Below are positions 59,901-64,000 of a DNA stretch of 64,000 bases, piece by piece. The stretch comes from Chitinophaga deserti (GTDB lineage: Bacteria; Bacteroidota; Bacteroidia; Chitinophagales; Chitinophagaceae). The stretch's first letter is position 1, and each line of letters starts with the position of its first letter. Position numbers and translations under genes: made by a program. The DNA lies in contig NZ_QFFK01000004.1 in the NCBI RefSeq assembly GCF_003149455.1, positions 248,001-312,000 on the forward strand. The letters are read 5' to 3'. Below the pieces are notes generated by a model. The model did no database searches, was not told where the DNA came from, and saw only the letters and a program-made list of their open reading frames with translations.

Positions 59901-62262
59901 GGGAAGCAGTGAAGGAACCGGGTAAACTGTCGGCCCAGGGAGCACTGCCGTCTCCGGCAGCTGTACCGGTGAAGGTGAGGCGCCCGTCTGCTTCCATGCG
60001 GTACCCGTCGGGTGTGAGGTGGCCTGCGGGTGATTGGCCGGCTATATAGGCGATACCATCCGTCCTGCAGTTTTGCATGCCCTGCATCACATCATCCCGG
60101 TATTGCCGGAACAGGGCAAGGTGTTCTTCAGAAGGCAGGGGCCATCCGGGCCTGTGCAGGGCAGTGCGGAGTTTATCCCAGGTGGCTGGGAGGGCATAAT
60201 CAGTTTGTTGTGTTGAAAAAGGCAACAGGCAAAGCAGGCCGGGCAGCCCGGCAAATACTGCTGTTAATTCCGCGGTGGAGTGATGGAGATCGAGCCCTGC
60301 CAGCTGGCGGATCACTGCATCTTCTCCAAACAGTAATTGAGGGATTCTGTAACTGCCTCCCAGTGGACTGCCCAGCAGCAGTGCGCTGCAGGGGAACTGC
60401 GCGCGTAATGCTTTCCATTTTTCCCGATGGCGGTATACCAGCTCCCGCACGAGGAGGCCGCCAGTGCCATGGGCTACCAGTTGAACCTGGTGGCCTTCCT
60501 GAATTAGGGATTGCACCTTTTCCGCCAGCAGAGTTCCCGTTTCTACGGGTGAGCGGCGCCAATCGTAGGGGAAGGTGAGTACGTCGTGTGTATCTGACAG
60601 TGCATCTGCCAGCTGACTGTATGCAGATGCCGGAATAGCGTCGGCAACAATGCCTTCGTTTTGCATGGAGAGTTCCGTAAGTCCTCCTTTCAGCAAAGCC
60701 TGATAATCTGGCCAAAGGGTTTGCCTGCCATCGGTAAGCCAGCTGCCTAACAGGCCCGGTAAAAGGATGGCAACAGGTTTTTGCCCGGTTAGCTTATTCC
60801 TGATCAGCTTACCGCCTGCGGCAATACCTGTGCGCAGTGCATCGCCTTCCATCTGTGCGCCGGTACTGAATCCGGCTACAGTGGCATTGCCATTGTACTG
60901 CAGCGCCAGTAAAAGTGCGGAGGCGGTACCGTTGTTGGAGAAGTAATTGAAATGACTGGCGTTTCCGCTCTGATCGAGGAAGTATTGCACATGATGCGGC
61001 ATCCGCCTTGCGCCGTTGTACATGGATGCGGTATCCACCACCAGATCGTTGCCGGTGCGGAAATACAGTTTGCCGAGGATGGCGGTTAATCCGCGCCAGC
61101 TGGCGCCAATACGGCTCTGGCCTGAAATGATGTATAAGGGGGAATCGATGAGCGTGGCAGGTTCGGGGTTGTTCAGCGCACGGATGAAGGGGGAAGCGGG
61201 CTGCTGGGCTTCCAGTCCGGGTAAGGCCTCCGGATCTCCCTTGGCAGCCACCAGTGCGCCCAGTAATGCCTTAAACGCCTGGTACACCGGATGGAAACCA
61301 GTAGCCATACCCAGCAGGTTCATGATCACGTTGCAGTAATGATCCAGCCGCTTCGAAGCCAGTAAGGTACCGCTGGCAGGGCATGCCACCCTTACGGTTT
61401 TAGCGACCCGGATGCTTTTGGCGGTAAGGGTATGATCCAGTAATTGAATGGCGGCCATGTCAGCCACGCGCTTATGTTTGGCGAGGTATTCTTTTTCCAG
61501 GGAATGAAAGCCGGGGGATTTACTTCCGGAATAACGGGCAAGGATATCTCCCAGCAATCCGCCGCGGGAGTGGGTGACTACATGCAGCTCAGCGCCTTCC
61601 GGCAGTAATGCCGCCAGCTCTGCCACGTTCTCCAAAGGCGACCGGGTAAGCGTACGGTGCTGGAAGGCCAGTATCCTCGGCCCATACATCCTGCGCATGC
61701 TTTGCCAGATATCGGTGTTACGCAGGTCCCCGAAAGCCCCTGCAAAGCTGGAGGCTGTGCCATGGAGGAATAGCAGGTAAGGTGCGCTTTCTCCTGCGAT
61801 CAGGGTGCATTCGTGTAATGTGAAATCATCTGCAACGATGAATAACCCTAACTGCTCATCTGTTTGCCGGTTCTCCAGTTCTGTTGCCAGATCGCGGATG
61901 GCGGGAGCGGCCGCTTTCTTCACGAACACCTCCAGCAGTTTAACGGCCAGCATGGGCATTACGCCCCGCTCCGGGAGGTCGGATGATAAGGTGGCGGGCA
62001 GGCGGTAAAAGGTGTTGCCGTCGCGCTGCTGTACGGCCGTTCCGGGGAAGAGAGCTTCCAGCGAAGGAGGGTCGCAGAACCATACGGTATCATCGTCCAG
62101 CGTAATGGAAAGGATGTGCTCATCCGTAACGGGGATGATATGCTCTTCCTGCGTGCCGCGTGCTGCACCGGTTAGCAGATAGGTAGCCTGATGGTCGAGG
62201 CCGGGCACGCTGTTGACTGACTGGCTGCGCGTGCCATGGAGATGCAATTCGTTAATAGACAT
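56974..62262 (-). CDS. Giant CHAT-protease protein with two alpha/beta-hydrolase-like regions
   Basis: 1762 residues, no signal peptide. About 155-300: lipase-like hydrolase with FLHGTASS and nucleophile motif VVTHSRGG (S232). About 495-640: LCAT-like hydrolase fold with LLPGLLGSWLTD, FPYDWRRSP and LVAHGTGG (597-602), in which the nucleophile serine is replaced by glycine. 880-1050: a further alpha/beta region (PVLVGHFLNDGLFSAEKSINRYLQ, GAIVAGLGRQGELTP). 1170-1435: CHAT caspase-like protease with HLAGHG (H1293) and FVNCCFLG (C1334) as the likely dyad. 1450-1762: helical, TPR-like. CHAT proteases are found in effector and immunity-type proteins; target unknown. It appears to stand alone. Confidence 0.85.
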   Translation of the reverse strand: MSINELHLHGTRSQSVNSVPGLDHQATYLLTGAARGTQEEHIIPVTDEHILSITLDDDTVWFCDPPSLEALFPGTAVQQRDGNTFYRLPATLSSDLPERGVMPMLAVKLLEVFVKKAAAPAIRDLATELENRQTDEQLGLFIVADDFTLHECTLIAGESAPYLLFLHGTASSFAGAFGDLRNTDIWQSMRRMYGPRILAFQHRTLTRSPLENVAELAALLPEGAELHVVTHSRGGLLGDILARYSGSKSPGFHSLEKEYLAKHKRVADMAAIQLLDHTLTAKSIRVAKTVRVACPASGTLLASKRLDHYCNVIMNLLGMATGFHPVYQAFKALLGALVAAKGDPEALPGLEAQQPASPFIRALNNPEPATLIDSPLYIISGQSRIGASWRGLTAILGKLYFRTGNDLVVDTASMYNGARRMPHHVQYFLDQSGNASHFNYFSNNGTASALLLALQYNGNATVAGFSTGAQMEGDALRTGIAAGGKLIRNKLTGQKPVAILLPGLLGSWLTDGRQTLWPDYQALLKGGLTELSMQNEGIVADAIPASAYSQLADALSDTHDVLTFPYDWRRSPVETGTLLAEKVQSLIQEGHQVQLVAHGTGGLLVRELVYRHREKWKALRAQFPCSALLLGSPLGGSYRIPQLLFGEDAVIRQLAGLDLHHSTAELTAVFAGLPGLLCLLPFSTQQTDYALPATWDKLRTALHRPGWPLPSEEHLALFRQYRDDVMQGMQNCRTDGIAYIAGQSPAGHLTPDGYRMEADGRLTFTGTAAGDGSAPWADSLPGSFTASRDVYFTDVPYGALPCDKRLFTAIKEILRAGATTLLRNDPPVVRGIGSSQPQKAAVSFGLSPENLERSMLGLPQDTVYREGAVPVTVSLSNGDLKFAAHPVLVGHFLNDGLFSAEKSINRYLQGELARRHGLGLYPGENGSSETFIVEKPAPFKGAIVAGLGRQGELTPWLLAQTVEKAVLKYLSIFNSPIAVPESVATNKRTVGLSTLAIGCGYGGLSVESAVRAVITGVQEANDKIRDNYDNAVTIGEIEFIELFRDRAMSCFMAINHIAEEEKQQLHVLWKNRAIVKRPGSRERMLIDNTSDWWTRIQVRQLNDGENADGNGGLRFTMSTDAAREEERILHISRSSILSLLNTMSGQNRWNPQLAKSIFEMLIPNDFKEQVKRQSNINWIVDTETAAYPWELLQDALTDTLPLSVSAGMVRQLATRDYRIRINPVVSRTALIVADPDLKGTCSQLPGARHEGAKVQQLLEAQAYNTWPLLNASDADILSTLFARDYKIIHLAGHGVFDTENILKSGMLIGADTCLNTSHLHQIPTVPEFVFVNCCFLGAMDSGAESLHQQRYQLAANFGTQLINNGVRAVIVAGWAVDDAAALDFTEKFYEGMFEGKAFGDAVKAARRHIFDLHGHRTNTWGAYQCYGDPFYVMEPRGHAAQSYGPLLLADDAEILLSNILSTLDLGDGDPQYTLRQVEDICRRVDENKIRTPAITELEALLYASLKEYAPAIGLFTQLLQAEPASFSGATVERYCAVRLAHLMQQYQANEAFHTDPLQREVFRQQTDHIISDISFLRNMGATAERLHLLGSAYKRKAFLSEGKAKKAAYRASADCYREAAEVNANSTKAYSLGYYYLVQNALTLTGAKGPSKSITEGALRDILQAHRQHTTDPLDGQAYRKYMTEAHLLLGLHLLHPTATGFTEVETAYRNASQQPSHPAIKQADAGLFDFLCDVLSLAGKSRQARVAQAREQLDQLRKWIP

Positions 62263-62577
62263 GTTCGTTCGTTTCCGGTAAACGGGATACTTTTTTTGGG
62301 GTCCTTATTGTTCGTTATCGTTTCCTATGGTCCGGCCATGCAAGGCGCACGGCCGTGGGGTTATATTGTGCTGTTTCGATTCATACGTTATTTCATGGTA
62401 CGCGCAGCTTATCGGGCTGCCGGGTGTAGGGATGCAGGACATGGTAAAGGGCTTAAATACTTCTATTCAATCTGAAGTGAAATTAGTCAATTCTTTCCAT
62501 AGCCACTAATGAAGAAGGCCCGCCTCCGCCCGGTGAAGGGGAAGACAGGCCGCAGATGAAAAGCCCGGATGCAATCG
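62263..62577. other. Intergenic stretch, 315 bp
   Basis: Between the sulfatase stop and the CHAT start, both on the minus strand. It contains the CHAT promoter by position, but no TAnnTTTG element, clear terminator, repeat or RNA gene was recognised. Confidence 0.4.
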
Positions 62578-64000
62578 TTACCTGCTTTGCCGGGCAGAAG
62601 GGGTTCCTAATACGGATGCCGGCTTTATCTGGTCGTAGGGTACTACGCCCGTTTTTTCCGCCCACTGGAAATAGGCGGACGACAATTCATTTACCACCTG
62701 GCGGTTTTGCTGTGCCACATCAATGGTTTCGCCACGGTCGTTTTCAAGATCATACAGCTCCCAGCGGTATTGCGGGTAGCCGGAAACCAGTTTCCATTTA
62801 CCCTTACGCACGGCACGGTTACCGGCACGTTCCCAGAAGATGGGTTGCTCCCGGCTGATTTCCTGCTGGCTGAACAGCAGTTTGGATAGGCTCACACCCG
62901 GCAGGGGATTAGGCGAAACGCCCTGATAGCTGGCAGGGTATTTCGCTCCTGCTACGTCGTAGAAGGTAGGGGCCAGGTCGATAAGGTGCGCCGTTCCCTT
63001 TGCAATGGTGCCCTGCGGCACTTTGCCAGGGAACCAGGCAATAAACGGACTGCTGATGCCACCCTCATACATATTGTTCTTAAAAGCCCTGAAAGGGGAA
63101 TTGGACACATACGACCAGTTTTTGCCCTGCGACTCGAAAGAGCCTGCAGTACCTACCGGACCGGTATTCCGCCCCGCTTTAGGACCCCAATGGGCCACAT
63201 CTTCTGCCGGAGCGCCGTTGTCGGAGATGAACACGATGAGTGTATTGTCATCTTCTCCAAGAGCTTTCAGTTTGGCGAGCAATTGCCCTACGCCCTGGTC
63301 CATCCGGTCTACCATAGCAGCGAACACTTCCATTTTGGCGGTCCATAGCTGCTGCTGGTCATAGGTGAGGTTATCCCAATCCGGTACGCTGGAATCTCTG
63401 GCGGCAATGGTTTGGTTGGGAGCCAGCAGCCCCAGCTGGCGCTGGCGGGCGAGGCGCTCTGTACGGAGGGAGTCCCATCCGATGTTGTACCGGCCTTTGT
63501 ATTTGGCAATATCTTCCGGTAAAGCCTGCAGCGGCCAGTGAGGCGCGGTATAAGCCAGGTAGAGGAAGAAGGGTTTGCCGGACTTGTGCTGCTCATCGAG
63601 GAACTGCACGGCATGACTGGTAATCTCGTCCGTGAAGTAATAGCTGCCTGCTTTAGGCTTCACACGTTTATTGTTTTCAAGCAATACTACCGGATATTCA
63701 CGGCCACCCAGCGGCATGGGTTCCGGGTCAAAGTAATTAGCTCCACCGCCGATCACACCATAGAAGCGGTCGAAGCCGCGTTGTACCGGCCAGGAGGTAC
63801 TATCGTTCCCCACATGCCATTTGCCAGACAGCAATGTGCTGTAACCATTCTGCCGGAGCACTTCACCGATAGTGAGGCTCTGGCGGTTGAGGTAACCCTG
63901 GTAAGCAGGGAGGCCGAGGTTTACATCAAAATACCCTACACCTGCCTTATGCTGGTATTGCCCCGTAAGCAGGGATGCCCGGGTGGGAGCGCAGATGGAA
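62578..64000 (-). CDS. Sulfatase, 5' end cut by window edge
   Basis: About 474 residues visible, running off the right edge. The sulfatase signature SICAPTRASLLTG is coded in the last 60 bases of the window (C-x-P-x-R; the cysteine becomes formylglycine). Further family features: LLSGKWHVG, APHWPLQALPEDIAKY, IVFISDNGAPAED (metal site), EGGISSPFIAWFPGKVPQG and WKLVSGYPQYRWELYDLENDRGE near the end. Acts on a sulfated substrate, probably a glycan, in the periplasm; the N-terminal signal is outside the window. Confidence 0.92.
   Translation of the reverse strand, partial: SICAPTRASLLTGQYQHKAGVGYFDVNLGLPAYQGYLNRQSLTIGEVLRQNGYSTLLSGKWHVGNDSTSWPVQRGFDRFYGVIGGGANYFDPEPMPLGGREYPVVLLENNKRVKPKAGSYYFTDEITSHAVQFLDEQHKSGKPFFLYLAYTAPHWPLQALPEDIAKYKGRYNIGWDSLRTERLARQRQLGLLAPNQTIAARDSSVPDWDNLTYDQQQLWTAKMEVFAAMVDRMDQGVGQLLAKLKALGEDDNTLIVFISDNGAPAEDVAHWGPKAGRNTGPVGTAGSFESQGKNWSYVSNSPFRAFKNNMYEGGISSPFIAWFPGKVPQGTIAKGTAHLIDLAPTFYDVAGAKYPASYQGVSPNPLPGVSLSKLLFSQQEISREQPIFWERAGNRAVRKGKWKLVSGYPQYRWELYDLENDRGETIDVAQQNRQVVNELSSAYFQWAEKTGVVPYDQIKPASVLGTPSARQSR

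Overview
The window looks like chromosomal DNA of a Bacteroidota species, most likely of the Chitinophagaceae (Chitinophaga-like). The evidence is a SusC/SusD pair, a PorP/SprF-type protein and a CHU_C (T9SS type B) C-terminus, both linked to type IX secretion, PCMD, HYC_CC_PP and DUF3347 proteins, and several promoters with the Bacteroidota -7 element TAnnTTTG. No rRNA, tRNA, CRISPR array, integrase or transposase was seen. Both edges cut a gene: a TPR protein on the left and a sulfatase on the right. Layout, left to right. 0-2.8 kb (minus): three-gene operon of a DACNV-type predicted nucleotide sensor, a TPR-AAA+ ATPase and a TPR protein. 2.9-5.3 kb: secreted lectin/PKD protein and a VOC protein. 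5.3-13.1 kb: Tat-exported Gfo/Idh/MocA oxidoreductase and a SusD/SusC operon, with a LacI regulator divergent from it. 13.1-17.1 kb: an A/T-rich stretch of small genes with two repeat systems, a diverged 157-bp tandem duplication and an exact-period 5 x 121-bp array built from the 3' ends of two convergent genes. 17.3-25 kb: housekeeping (topoisomerase III, PorP/SprF, MBL hydrolase, an eRF1-like protein of the baeRF class, proB-proA). 25-32 kb: a UmuD homologue without UmuC, an AraC regulator, DUF779, YwbE, a PCMD/outer-membrane barrel pair, and an autoregulated ArsR-SRPBCC unit. 32-41 kb (minus): a copper/silver efflux cluster in which the CusA-like RND pump is split into two polypeptides by an ATGA junction. 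41-47 kb: HD hydrolase, GlxA-type regulator, a divergent DinB pair around a 65-bp symmetric operator region, and three paralogous lipoproteins. 47-51 kb: exported Gfo/Idh/MocA protein and an MlaE-MlaF-MlaD lipid transport operon. 51-57 kb: transporter, second GlxA regulator, VOC and luciferase-like proteins, and a fluoride riboswitch in front of a CLC-type channel/antiporter. 57-62.3 kb: one 1762-residue protein joining two alpha/beta-hydrolase-like regions, a CHAT protease and a helical C-terminus. 62.6-64 kb: sulfatase. The most noteworthy points are the 121-bp array copying a convergent gene junction, the paired 16-bp operators around three promoters, the split CusA pump, the giant CHAT protein, the DACNV/AAA+/TPR operon and the fluoride riboswitch-CLC unit. 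Functions are assigned from recognisable motifs and memory of families; no database search was made.
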